Positions 1 to 6,579 of a DNA stretch of 6,754 nt are shown piece after piece. The notes under the pieces are model-generated. The model was not told where the DNA came from, did not search any database, and saw only the letters and a program-made list of their open reading frames with translations. Every line of letters begins with the position of its first letter. Position 1 is the stretch's first letter. Source of the stretch: Elusimicrobiota bacterium (GTDB taxonomy: Bacteria > CAYTYR01 > UBA6262 > DAOVJB01); the NCBI GenBank assembly GCA_030673425.1, contig DAOVJB010000071.1:1-6754 (forward strand), given 5' to 3'. The position numbers and the translations under genes are program-made.

Positions 1-728
1 AATATTAAATCCTGTCCCCCGCCATGGATATCAAGAGTCTTGGTTTTCAACTTCTTTAAGCTCATTGTAGAGCATTCTATATGCCAACCAGGCCGTCCTT
101 CACCCCATGGGCTTTTCCAGCTCGGTTCACCGGCTTTAGCTTTTTTCCAGAGAGCAAAATCAAGAGGATCTTTTTTGTTCTCATCCACTTCCACCCGAGC
201 TCCGCTTCTCATATCATCAACATTACGGCCAGATAATTTCCCATACTTCTTAAATTTTCTAACCGAGAAATAAACATCCCCGTCTACTTCATACGCAAAA
301 CCTTTTTTTATTAACTCTTCAATCACTTCTTGCATATCTTTTATAGTTTCAGTAGCCTTAATAAATTTAGTAGGTCTTTTTACATTTAATCCATCCATTA
401 ATTTTACATATTCATCAAAATATTTCTTTGCCAATTCTTTGCATTTTTCCTTAATAGGTTTTGAACTATTGTTATCCTCCTGTGCACGATTTATAATCTT
501 ATCATCAATATCTGTAACATTCTGTATATAATTAACCTTAAATCCTTTATATTCTAGATACCTTCTTACTATATCAAACGTTACATAACAGCGTGCATGA
601 CCTAAATGGGTATCATCATAAGGGGTGATACCGCAAACATACATTTTAACAGGCTCTTCTTGAGGATGCTTAAATTCTTCTTTTTTTCTTAATAATGTAT
701 TATAAATAAAAATAGGGCTTTTCGCCAT
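1..728 (-). CDS. cysS: Cysteinyl-tRNA synthetase, N-terminal 242 residues (3' end cut by window edge)
   Basis: Class I aminoacyl-tRNA synthetase that charges tRNA-Cys with cysteine in the cytoplasm. I translated it by hand from the ATG at 728-726; it stays open to base 1, so the C-terminal part, including the KMSKS loop, lies outside the window. Visible motifs are VCGITPYD at 31-38 (Cys32 is a zinc ligand), the HIGH motif as HLGH at 41-44, NVTDIDDKI at 70-78, GRPGWHIECS at 211-220 (Cys219 is the second zinc ligand) and DIHGGGQDL at 233-241. The last two zinc ligands (His and Glu of the usual PHHENE) lie just past the edge. AGGGG at 739-735, six bases before the ATG, is a good ribosome binding site. 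The first motif reads CGITPYD rather than the common CGPTVYD, as in the related ligase MshC, but the IHGGGQDL motif and the cysE neighbour favour CysS. It is last in the visible operon, 63 bases after cysE. Confidence 0.96.
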   Translation of the reverse strand, partial: MAKSPIFIYNTLLRKKEEFKHPQEEPVKMYVCGITPYDDTHLGHARCYVTFDIVRRYLEYKGFKVNYIQNVTDIDDKIINRAQEDNNSSKPIKEKCKELAKKYFDEYVKLMDGLNVKRPTKFIKATETIKDMQEVIEELIKKGFAYEVDGDVYFSVRKFKKYGKLSGRNVDDMRSGARVEVDENKKDPLDFALWKKAKAGEPSWKSPWGEGRPGWHIECSTMSLKKLKTKTLDIHGGGQDLI

Positions 729-741
729 ATTGAACCCCTAA

Positions 742-794
742 TAATTCGTGACCCGTCATTCGAAATCCAAAACGAGTCACGAGTCACGGGTTTA
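742..794. repeat. Imperfect inverted repeat built of degenerate heptamers between cysE and cysS
   Basis: The left arm (742-762) and right arm (773-794) can fold into a hairpin with a 10-base A-rich loop (763-772). In the 18-base core of the arms (745-762 against 773-790), 13 positions pair. The flanking TAA/TTA also pair past one bulged T at 791. Each arm consists of three 7-base units with rough consensus CGRRTSA. On the plus strand the right arm reads CGAGTCA, CGAGTCA, CGGGTTT. On the minus strand the left arm reads CGAATGA, CGGGTCA, CGAATTA. The element covers the cysE stop codon (794-792) and ends three bases before the cysS Shine-Dalgarno. No T-run follows, so it is not a standard terminator. 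It may be a dispersed intergenic repeat or an RNA-processing hairpin; its role is inference. Confidence 0.7.
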
Positions 795-1421
795 CTTTGC
801 CCGCCACTCTTTTAAGTGCTTTTCCAGTTCATCAATTTCATGCTGTAAATTTTCCAATCGCTCGGTAAGAGGATCCGGTAGACTTGTATGGTCAAGATTA
901 ATCCCGGGCTTTTTTGCTCCTTTAATTCTTGTTATTCTGCCGGGTATACCTATCACGGTAGAATCAGACGGGACATTTCTTATTACAACTGCATTGGCTC
1001 CAACTAATACATTATCACCAATACTAATATTACCTAAAACCTTGGCACCTGCACCAATTACTACGTTATTTCCCAAGGTAGGATGACGCTTTCCTTTTTC
1101 TTTTCCGGTTCCTCCTAAAGTAACCCCCTGAAAAAGTGTAACATTGTCACCGATAACGGAGTTCTCCCCTATTACTACCCCCATACCGTGGTCAATGAAA
1201 AATCCCTTGCCAATCGTTGCACCCGGATGAATCTCTATGCCTGTAAATATACGTATTACCTGAGAAATAAGACGGGCTATAAAAGGTATATTAAGCTTAT
1301 TACGCAAAAAATGTGCTATCCTATGACTCAAAATTGCATATAACCCAGCATATGTCAAAACCTCAAAGATATTCCTGGCTGCAGGATCTCTCTCAAAAAC
1401 TGCTTTAATATCATTAAACAT
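792..1421 (-). CDS. cysE: Serine O-acetyltransferase (short, Bacillus-type)
   Basis: Transfers acetyl from acetyl-CoA to L-serine to give O-acetylserine, the carbon acceptor for sulfide in cysteine synthesis; cytoplasmic. The 209-residue protein has a short helical N-terminal region (about 1-60), then a left-handed beta-helix of hexapeptide repeats (about 61-165). Signature pieces are [11 protein letters not shown] at 61-71, [11 protein letters not shown] at 76-86, the [17 protein letters not shown] loop at 99-115 and GANAVV at 141-146. His78 and His113 match the catalytic and active-site histidines of E. coli CysE (His158, His193). Glu63 stands where E. coli has Asp143, which is normal for the short class. 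The C-terminal 30 residues form a charged helix that may coil. The ATG lies four bases after the ispF stop, with AGGA at 1434-1431 inside the end of ispF, suggesting translational coupling. Pairing with cysS mirrors Bacillus cysE-cysS, but there is no room for a T-box leader here. Confidence 0.97.
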   Translation of the reverse strand: MFNDIKAVFERDPAARNIFEVLTYAGLYAILSHRIAHFLRNKLNIPFIARLISQVIRIFTGIEIHPGATIGKGFFIDHGMGVVIGENSVIGDNVTLFQGVTLGGTGKEKGKRHPTLGNNVVIGAGAKVLGNISIGDNVLVGANAVVIRNVPSDSTVIGIPGRITRIKGAKKPGINLDHTSLPDPLTERLENLQHEIDELEKHLKEWRAK

Positions 1422-1425
1422 ACAA

Positions 1426-1935
1426 TCACTTCCTATATAACTTTAATCTTCTTTTTATATTTTTCTTTTTTTCCAGCAAAGCAACCGCGTAGGCAGCCAT
1501 ACCTTTCCCCTGTCCAATAAATCCTAAACCTTCGCCTTTGGTTGCTTTGATATTAACGTTTTCTATTTCTATATTAAGTGCTTTAGCTATATTTCGTCTC
1601 ATCCTTAAAAAATATAAACCTAAATATGGTTTTTCTGCTACTATAACAGTGTCGACATTACTGATCTTAAAACCTCTGGCTTTCACCATTTTATATACTT
1701 TTTTTAATAGAATTAAACTTGAAATACCTTTATACTCGGCTGAAGTATCAGGGAAGTGTTGACCTATATCTCCGGCACTTATAGCCCCAAGAAAAGCATC
1801 ACAAACTGCGTGCAAAAGAACATCCGCGTCAGAATGCCCCTTTAATCCTTTTATAAAAGGTATTTCAATTCCTCCTAAAATAAGCTTCCTGCCTTTTACC
1901 AGAGGATGGACATCGTATCCGTACCCAACCTTCAT
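1426..1935 (-). CDS. ispF: 2-C-methyl-D-erythritol 2,4-cyclodiphosphate synthase
   Basis: Fifth step of the MEP isoprenoid pathway: cyclises CDP-methylerythritol 2-phosphate to methylerythritol cyclodiphosphate with release of CMP. The family is a zinc-dependent homotrimer. The 169-residue protein opens with the typical GYGYDVHPL; Asp8, His10 and His42 (in [15 protein letters not shown], 33-47) are the zinc ligands, at the same numbers as in E. coli. GDIGQHFPD at 55-63 and [21 protein letters not shown] at 130-150 are the other signatures, with Thr132 and Glu135 kept and Lys at 133 where Thr is usual. The protein runs about ten residues beyond the usual end, with a strongly basic tail (about 156-169) encoded by an A-rich stretch. 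GAAGG at 1944-1940 serves as ribosome binding site with a short 4-base spacer. It follows ispD by 16 bases, as separate genes rather than the IspDF fusion of some bacteria. Confidence 0.98.
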   Translation of the reverse strand: MKVGYGYDVHPLVKGRKLILGGIEIPFIKGLKGHSDADVLLHAVCDAFLGAISAGDIGQHFPDTSAEYKGISSLILLKKVYKMVKARGFKISNVDTVIVAEKPYLGLYFLRMRRNIAKALNIEIENVNIKATKGEGLGFIGQGKGMAAYAVALLEKKKNIKRRLKLYRK

Positions 1936-1951
1936 TCTACCTTCTCTCTAT

Positions 1952-2659
1952 CTATCTCACACCCTTAAGCTTTAATTTGCTCTTGATAATAAACTCAGCC
2001 AATATCAAATCTTCCGGTGTGGTTATTTTTATATTTTCATAACTACCAACAAGTACCTTAATCCTCTCACCCAGCCTCTCTACCAGCATAGCATCATCCG
2101 TCCCATAAAACTTATCCTTAAAAGCCTTCTGGTAAGCTCTCTTGATAATATCAGCATTAAAAGTCTGGGGAGTCTGAACCAGTCCTAATTCCTCACGTAC
2201 CAAAGTTTCCTTGACAAAATTATTTTTACTTATTCTTTTAACAGTATCTTTAACAGGCAAAACAAAAATAGAGGCTTTGTATTTCTTTAGTTTTCCCAAA
2301 GACTCAGAAATCATCCGGTGAGTAACAAAAGGTCTAACGCCATCATGAATAATGACTGCTTTGCAATTCTTATCAACTTGTTTTAATCCTTGATAAACTG
2401 AGTTTTGTCTTTTTTCCCCTCCAACAATAACTTTTACAATTTTCTTAAACCCATATTTTTTAATAATTTTTTCTCTGCAATATTCTAACATTCCTTGAGG
2501 AACTACTAATATAACCTCAGAAACAAGACTTGATTTTTCGAACACTTCTAACGTGCGAACTAAAATTGGCCTATCAAACAATCTCAAGAATTGTTTTGGC
2601 TCATTCTGGTTCATCCGCTGCCCTTTCCCGGCAGCAACTATAATTGCTGTAACCATCAT
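1952..2659 (-). CDS. ispD: 2-C-methyl-D-erythritol 4-phosphate cytidylyltransferase
   Basis: Third step of the MEP pathway: joins CTP and methylerythritol 4-phosphate to give CDP-methylerythritol and pyrophosphate. The 235-residue length is normal for the family. Nucleotide-binding and catalytic motifs are present in order: AIIVAAGKGQRM at 5-16 (Arg15), PKQFL at 21-25 (Lys22), GGEKRQNSVYQGL at 80-92, the metal-binding IHDGVRPFV at 104-112 (Asp106), PVKDTVKR at 135-142, LVQTPQTF at 160-167, TDDAMLVE at 187-194 and ENIKITTPEDL at 208-218 (Lys211 in the substrate site). Two ATG codons are adjacent (2659 and 2656). The upstream GAGAG at 2674-2670 is 10 bases from the first and 13 from the second, so I keep the first, although this binding site is weak. 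The gene starts 13 bases after the yacL stop and the two may be translationally coupled. Confidence 0.98.
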   Translation of the reverse strand: MMVTAIIVAAGKGQRMNQNEPKQFLRLFDRPILVRTLEVFEKSSLVSEVILVVPQGMLEYCREKIIKKYGFKKIVKVIVGGEKRQNSVYQGLKQVDKNCKAVIIHDGVRPFVTHRMISESLGKLKKYKASIFVLPVKDTVKRISKNNFVKETLVREELGLVQTPQTFNADIIKRAYQKAFKDKFYGTDDAMLVERLGERIKVLVGSYENIKITTPEDLILAEFIIKSKLKLKGVR

Positions 2660-2672
2660 ATCTAAAAAACTC

Positions 2673-3656
2673 TCAGTCTACTTTAGGCTGGGCGAAGATC
2701 ATCCTCCCTGCCGTTGTTTGAAGAATGCTAGTTACTGCTACCTCGACTTTTCGCCCGATGAGTTTTCTTCCGTCTTCTACTACTACCATTGTACCATCAT
2801 CCAGATAAGCTACACCCTGGTTATGTTCCTTGCCTTCCTTAACCACTAAAATATTCATCAGTTCACCAGGCAAAACCAGAGGTTTCACAGCATTAGACAG
2901 CTCATTAACATTGAGAACCTCCACTCCCTGAAGAACCGCTACTTTGTTTAAATTAAAATCGGTGGTTACAATCCTGGCTTTTAATTCCGTAGATAACCTG
3001 ACCAGTTTTACGTCAACATCTTCCAGCTCAGGGAAATCCCTTTCATAGATTTTTACCTGAATATATTTGTTCTCCTGTAGTTTAGTCAGAATATCCAAAC
3101 CTCTGCGTCCGCGATTACGCTTCATACTATCAAACGAATCAGCAATACCCTGTAACTCTTTAAGCACAAACCGTGGAACAATCAAAGTACCTTCTACAAA
3201 TTTTGTCTCACAGATTTCAGCTATTCTCCCGTCAATAATAGCACTGGTATCAAGAACCTTATAACTCTGTCCCCCAGGACTTTTGCCACCTAGGGGTATA
3301 TTTTTATCCAATAAACTCAGTTCTGATTTTTTCCTGATAGCAATCATCAAACCAATATACGCAAACACTATCTGTACATAAAAAGAGTATGGTTTATAAA
3401 AAGTATAGATACTCTCATTTTTAACCAAAAATAGTGTATAATCCAACAACTTTCCGGCAATGACTCCTACAATAATCCCCAAAGTCCCGGCAATTATATT
3501 ATCCAGTGGAACTTTCTCAATAATCATCTCAATAATGATGACCAGTGCTGCTATACCCACACCTACAAGAATTCCCGTGGAACTGGGTTGTGTCACATAA
3601 TACCCTATAACAGGTCCTGCAATAACTATAATAAGCCTTAATATCCAGAAAAACAT
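2673..3656 (-). CDS. yacL: Membrane-anchored PIN/TRAM domain protein, YacL family (probable RNase)
   Basis: The 327-residue protein has a hydrophobic N-terminal third with about four membrane segments (roughly 4-22, 27-46, 53-75, 90-107), then a cytoplasmic PIN domain (about 132-250) and a TRAM domain (about 260-322). PIN nuclease acidic residues are visible: Asp136 in VLDTSAIIDGRI (134-145), Glu167 in VLKELQ, Asp213/Asp215 in LEDVDVK, and Asp233 in TTDFNLNK. PIN domains are metal-dependent RNases and TRAM domains bind RNA, so membrane-bound RNA cleavage is the likely role; the true substrate is not known to me. Length and layout match B. subtilis YacL (about 366 residues), which also sits between radA and ispD. 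A strong AAAGGAG lies 10 bases before the ATG, after a 78-bp gap from radA, so it may have its own promoter. Confidence 0.93.
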   Translation of the reverse strand: MFFWILRLIIVIAGPVIGYYVTQPSSTGILVGVGIAALVIIIEMIIEKVPLDNIIAGTLGIIVGVIAGKLLDYTLFLVKNESIYTFYKPYSFYVQIVFAYIGLMIAIRKKSELSLLDKNIPLGGKSPGGQSYKVLDTSAIIDGRIAEICETKFVEGTLIVPRFVLKELQGIADSFDSMKRNRGRRGLDILTKLQENKYIQVKIYERDFPELEDVDVKLVRLSTELKARIVTTDFNLNKVAVLQGVEVLNVNELSNAVKPLVLPGELMNILVVKEGKEHNQGVAYLDDGTMVVVEDGRKLIGRKVEVAVTSILQTTAGRMIFAQPKVD

Positions 3657-3734
3657 TATTTTTCAACTCCTTTCTTAGACTTTATATCCTATATAAAATA
3701 TATAAAGATACCCTTATATTATTATATCCTTGAA
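3657..3734 (-). other. AT-rich spacer between radA and yacL; possible internal promoter region
   Basis: This is the longest gap in the window and lies where Bacillus relatives carry disA. It is dominated by A and T. The minus strand shows the 9-base word AGGATATAA twice, at 3730-3722 and 3690-3682, exactly 40 bases apart. Several TATA-like -10 candidates exist, but I find no convincing -35 partner, so a promoter is possible and not shown. No open reading frame or disA remnant is visible. The strong yacL ribosome binding site sits at 3673-3667. Confidence 0.35.
3667..3673 (-). promoter_or_regulatory. Strong ribosome binding site for yacL
   Basis: The minus strand reads AAAGGAG, 10 bases before the ATG at 3656-3654. 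It is among the best Shine-Dalgarno matches in the window and fixes this start; an upstream start would fall in the AT-rich spacer. Confidence 0.75.
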
Positions 3735-5147
3735 TTATACCTTTTTTCTTTTAGAACTTTCACCGAGTACTACCGAAAGTGCTTCTTTCACATTACTTAC
3801 ACCAACTATATCAATTTTATCTTTTATATTTAAACCTGAAAGGTTCCCTTGCGAAATTACACACGTCCTGAATCCTAATTTTGCAGCTTCCTTGATCCTT
3901 TTATCTATAAAATTCACCGCCCTGATCTCCCCTGTTAAACCGACTTCTCCCATTACAACTGTTTTGGAGTCAACAGGCAAATTCCTGAAAGCTGAAGCTA
4001 CCGCAACAAGTATCCCCAGGTCAGTTGCAGGTTCATCAATCTTTATACCACCAACAACATTTATAAAAACGTCCTGCATCCCTAAATGAAAACCTAACCT
4101 TTTTTCCAATACCGCTAATAATAAGGATACACGATTGTAATCCACACCTATTGCCCTTCGTTGAGGCTGTGTAAAATTCGCAGCACTCACCAGGGCCTGT
4201 AACTCTACTAACAGAGGTCTTGTTCCTTCTAAACTACCGATAACTACAGAACCGGAAGCTCCGATAGGACGTTCGGAAAGAAAAATCTCGGAAGGATTCT
4301 CAACCTCAAAAAGCCCTTTTTCCTTCATCATAAAAACACCAATCTCGTTTGTAGAGCCGAATCGGTTCTTATATGCCCTTAATATACGGTACATATGCTG
4401 AGAATTGCCTTCAAAGTAAAGCACTGTATCTACGATATGTTCTAAGACCCTGGGGCCTGCTATCGCCCCTTCCTTGGTTACCTGTCCGGAGATAAATATA
4501 GATATACTGCTATCCTTAGCCACCCTGAGTAATTCTACCGTACATTCCCTCACCTGGCTTACAGTTCCCGGAGCACTGGGCAGACTGTCTTTATAGACTG
4601 TTTGTATAGAATCTATAACAACAAATTTCGGATTTAATATTTTTATATGATTTATTATATTTTCAAGATTCGTTTCAGAAACCACATATAATTTTTCAGC
4701 ATCAACATCGAGTCTTTGTGCCCTGATTTTTGTCTGCTGAACGGACTCCTCACCGGAGACATAGAGCACTGCTGCCCTGGACGTACCTTCTTTTGTATAT
4801 CCTTTATCTATACTTAAAGTATTAGCCACCTGCAAAAGCAAAGTGGATTTACCTATCCCGGGAGCACCTCCTATCAGAATCAAAGAACCGGGAACAATCC
4901 CTCCTCCCAATATTCTGTCAAATTCCCCGATACCTGTCTTAACTCGTTTCACAGCTTCTGTCTTTATTTTACCTATGGACTGAGGACTTAATGCTTCAGT
5001 TACTGAAATAAGACGGGGATGGACGTCCTTCTTTTCCACTTCTTCTGTTAAGGTATTCCACTCCCCACACTCAGGACATCTTCCCATCCACTTAACAGAT
5101 TCATAACCGCAACCCTGGCAACGAAAAACTACTTTTGTTTTGACCAT
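3735..5147 (-). CDS. radA: DNA repair protein RadA (Sms)
   Basis: RecA-like ATPase that helps RecA process recombination intermediates and drives branch migration on D-loops. The 470 residues match the family (about 450-460) and all modules are intact. A four-cysteine zinc finger comes first (Cys10, Cys13, Cys24, Cys27). The ATPase core has Walker A GGAPGIGKST at 93-102 and Walker B FVVIDSIQ at 175-182. The RadA hallmark KNRFG is at 260-264. The C-terminal Lon-like domain (about 285-460) includes GGIKIDEPATDLG at 366-378 and GEVGLTGEIR at 400-409. In RadA this last domain is structural or DNA-binding rather than proteolytic. The ATG is preceded by AGAGG at 5157-5153 with a 5-base spacer. The gene starts 24 bases after the mlaD stop, so it is probably cotranscribed with the lipid transporter genes. 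It ends in a short basic tail (KRKKV). Confidence 0.98.
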   Translation of the reverse strand: MVKTKVVFRCQGCGYESVKWMGRCPECGEWNTLTEEVEKKDVHPRLISVTEALSPQSIGKIKTEAVKRVKTGIGEFDRILGGGIVPGSLILIGGAPGIGKSTLLLQVANTLSIDKGYTKEGTSRAAVLYVSGEESVQQTKIRAQRLDVDAEKLYVVSETNLENIINHIKILNPKFVVIDSIQTVYKDSLPSAPGTVSQVRECTVELLRVAKDSSISIFISGQVTKEGAIAGPRVLEHIVDTVLYFEGNSQHMYRILRAYKNRFGSTNEIGVFMMKEKGLFEVENPSEIFLSERPIGASGSVVIGSLEGTRPLLVELQALVSAANFTQPQRRAIGVDYNRVSLLLAVLEKRLGFHLGMQDVFINVVGGIKIDEPATDLGILVAVASAFRNLPVDSKTVVMGEVGLTGEIRAVNFIDKRIKEAAKLGFRTCVISQGNLSGLNIKDKIDIVGVSNVKEALSVVLGESSKRKKV

Positions 5148-5171
5148 TAAAACCTCTGTTCTACAGCAACT

Positions 5172-6554
5172 CTATTTTGCCAGGTTTGACAATCCTGTCA
5201 AACCTAATAAATAAGCTAAATCCTCATCTTCAAGCACTAAATTAACTGACGTTGTAACAGATTTGTTCTCTAATATATCTTCCACATTAGCTCTCAAATA
5301 ACACCACTGGAGCAATCTCAAGCTACCACCGGTATTAATCCATGCCTTTGATTTCCCGTCTATTTTCCTGTCAAAACGAAATGCTTCCGCATTAAACTCA
5401 AAAAACTTATTGTTAAAGGGACGAAAAGCTCCCCCAAAACCTCCGCTTGACCTAATCAACCCTCCATAAACAGTAAACGGGCCAAAATCTCTACCGATTT
5501 TAGCGGTAAAACCGTTTATTCTCTGGCTCCCTTCGTCATAATCAGAACCTTCTTTCTCTTTCATATTACTTATACCCAGGAAATAAAATTTATCAGGATT
5601 CGGCCTGAACTGTACGCCAAAATCACTGCGAAACATCTCATCTTTCTCATTATAATTCAATTGATAATCCCAGTACGTTTTTACATGCCTTATCCTTCTT
5701 AGAACATCTCTTGCCTCCTGAGAAGCTTCTCTTATGCTTTCTACTGTCTTTTTAACTTCTTCAGATACTTCATCATCAGAAATTAACGTACCTAACATTC
5801 CCTCCCCTGACTCAATCTTCTTGGTAATAGTATTGATGGAGTCTAAAGCTTTATTTAATTTCTCGCTGGCCGTTTTGAAATTCTTAATGGTTTTTTCTAA
5901 ATCTTCCTTATTACCTTTGACAATATCATTTATATTTTTAGTCGCTTCCTTCATTTCCTCTGAGAAAACCTTAAAGTTCTCTATTATATCTGTAATGTTT
6001 GTCTTTTCTGTATCTATAATATCCTTAACGGAAACACTGATATCACGGATATTTTTAAGCACATCTATAAGAGATCCTTTTAGCTCTTCATCCCCGGTAA
6101 AAGCACTGATTGCGTCTGATAAATTATTGAAGCCTTTCAATCCTTCAGAGATAATTTTATCCATAGTCATCGGGTCTATACCAATAATCACGTCTCCTTC
6201 CCTTAAAACAGGCTCACTTGGTGAACCAAGGGTCAGTTCCATATACTTGGTTCCGATTACCCCTGTAGATACAATGGTAACCTTGGTATCTCTATGAATT
6301 TTAATATCCTGTCGTAACCAGATGATCACCTGTGCTTTGTTGCCTACTAAGTCAATTGCCGCAACTTTTCCTATCTCTACGCCTGCTGACTTTACCGGGG
6401 CCTTCACCGGTAAGCCACTGACATCATTAAACAAAACTTTCAATTCATAGCCTCTCTGCAAGTTAATTTCTCCCAGGGAAAGAATTGCTATTGCTATAAT
6501 TATTATTCCTCCTATTACTACTAAACCAATTTTTGTCTCTGGATTAATAGCCAT
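5172..6554 (-). CDS. mlaD: MlaD-type MCE protein with predicted C-terminal beta-barrel domain
   Basis: Substrate-binding component of an Mla ABC transporter that moves phospholipids between the two membranes. I start it at the ATG at 6554-6552 (460 residues) because AGGAG lies 7 bases upstream; an in-frame ATG at 6608 would overlap the end of mlaF by 29 bases and lacks this site. Residues 8-27 form one membrane anchor. The MCE domain spans about 36-126, with DVSGLPVKAPVKSAGVEIGKV at 44-64 and STGVIGTKYMEL at 96-107. A long helical region (about 130-292) carries DILENFK-like amphipathic helices and the SGEGMLGTLISDDE motif at 249-262. The last 165 residues are rich in alternating aromatic strands (DFGVQFRPNPDKFYFLGIS at 311-329, GLIRSSGGFGGAFRPF at 365-380, TTSVNLVL at 434-441) and resemble the outer-membrane barrel fused to MlaD in Veillonella and other diderms. 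MCE assignment is firm; the barrel is inferred from pattern. The protein is more than twice the length of E. coli MlaD (183 residues). Confidence 0.93.
   Translation of the reverse strand: MAINPETKIGLVVIGGIIIIAIAILSLGEINLQRGYELKVLFNDVSGLPVKAPVKSAGVEIGKVAAIDLVGNKAQVIIWLRQDIKIHRDTKVTIVSTGVIGTKYMELTLGSPSEPVLREGDVIIGIDPMTMDKIISEGLKGFNNLSDAISAFTGDEELKGSLIDVLKNIRDISVSVKDIIDTEKTNITDIIENFKVFSEEMKEATKNINDIVKGNKEDLEKTIKNFKTASEKLNKALDSINTITKKIESGEGMLGTLISDDEVSEEVKKTVESIREASQEARDVLRRIRHVKTYWDYQLNYNEKDEMFRSDFGVQFRPNPDKFYFLGISNMKEKEGSDYDEGSQRINGFTAKIGRDFGPFTVYGGLIRSSGGFGGAFRPFNNKFFEFNAEAFRFDRKIDGKSKAWINTGGSLRLLQWCYLRANVEDILENKSVTTSVNLVLEDEDLAYLLGLTGLSNLAK
5182..5205. repeat. Perfect 10-bp inverted repeat at the 3' end of mlaD
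   Basis: AGGTTTGACA (5182-5191) and TGTCAAACCT (5196-5205) are exact reverse complements separated by 4 bases. The hairpin lies inside the last codons of mlaD, ending eight bases from the outer edge of the stop codon (5174-5172), about 25-60 bases before the radA start. In the minus-strand transcript it is followed by GGCAAAATAG, without a U-run, so it is not a canonical intrinsic terminator. It could limit read-through, protect or process the mRNA between mlaD and radA, or be a protein-binding palindrome. Confidence 0.65.
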
Positions 6555-6561
6555 TTTTACA

Positions 6562-6566
6562 CTCCT
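6562..6566 (-). promoter_or_regulatory. Ribosome binding site that decides the mlaD start
   Basis: The minus strand reads AGGAG, 7 bases before the ATG at 6554-6552. It lies in the 25-base gap after the mlaF stop, so the 18 codons upstream in the same frame are not part of MlaD. Confidence 0.85.
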
Positions 6567-6579
6567 ATTTAGAGAATAT

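Noticed and set aside
40-273. Plus-strand open frames (40-273, 748-1086, 1538-1762, 2553-2849, 3067-3264, 3730-4089, 5734-6297).
   Set aside because: Each lies antisense to a well-supported minus-strand gene, has no recognisable domain and reads as low-complexity shadow translation. The hydrophobic look of 5734-6297 is the antisense of the charged MlaD helices.
729-791. A T-box leader controlling cysE-cysS, as in Bacillus.
   Set aside because: The gaps before cysE (4 bases) and cysS (63 bases) are too short for a T-box, and no conserved T-box sequence is seen.
742-794. The cysE-cysS hairpin as an intrinsic terminator.
   Set aside because: No T-run follows the stem in either direction; the cysS ribosome binding site comes directly after it on the minus strand.
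1465-1471. A slippery heptamer A AAA AAG in the correct frame near the end of ispF, as used for -1 frameshifting.
   Set aside because: The -1 frame gives only ten further codons of a similar lysine-rich tail before TAG at 1435-1433, and I see no downstream stem or upstream Shine-Dalgarno stimulator at the right distance. A-runs are expected in an AT-rich lysine tail.
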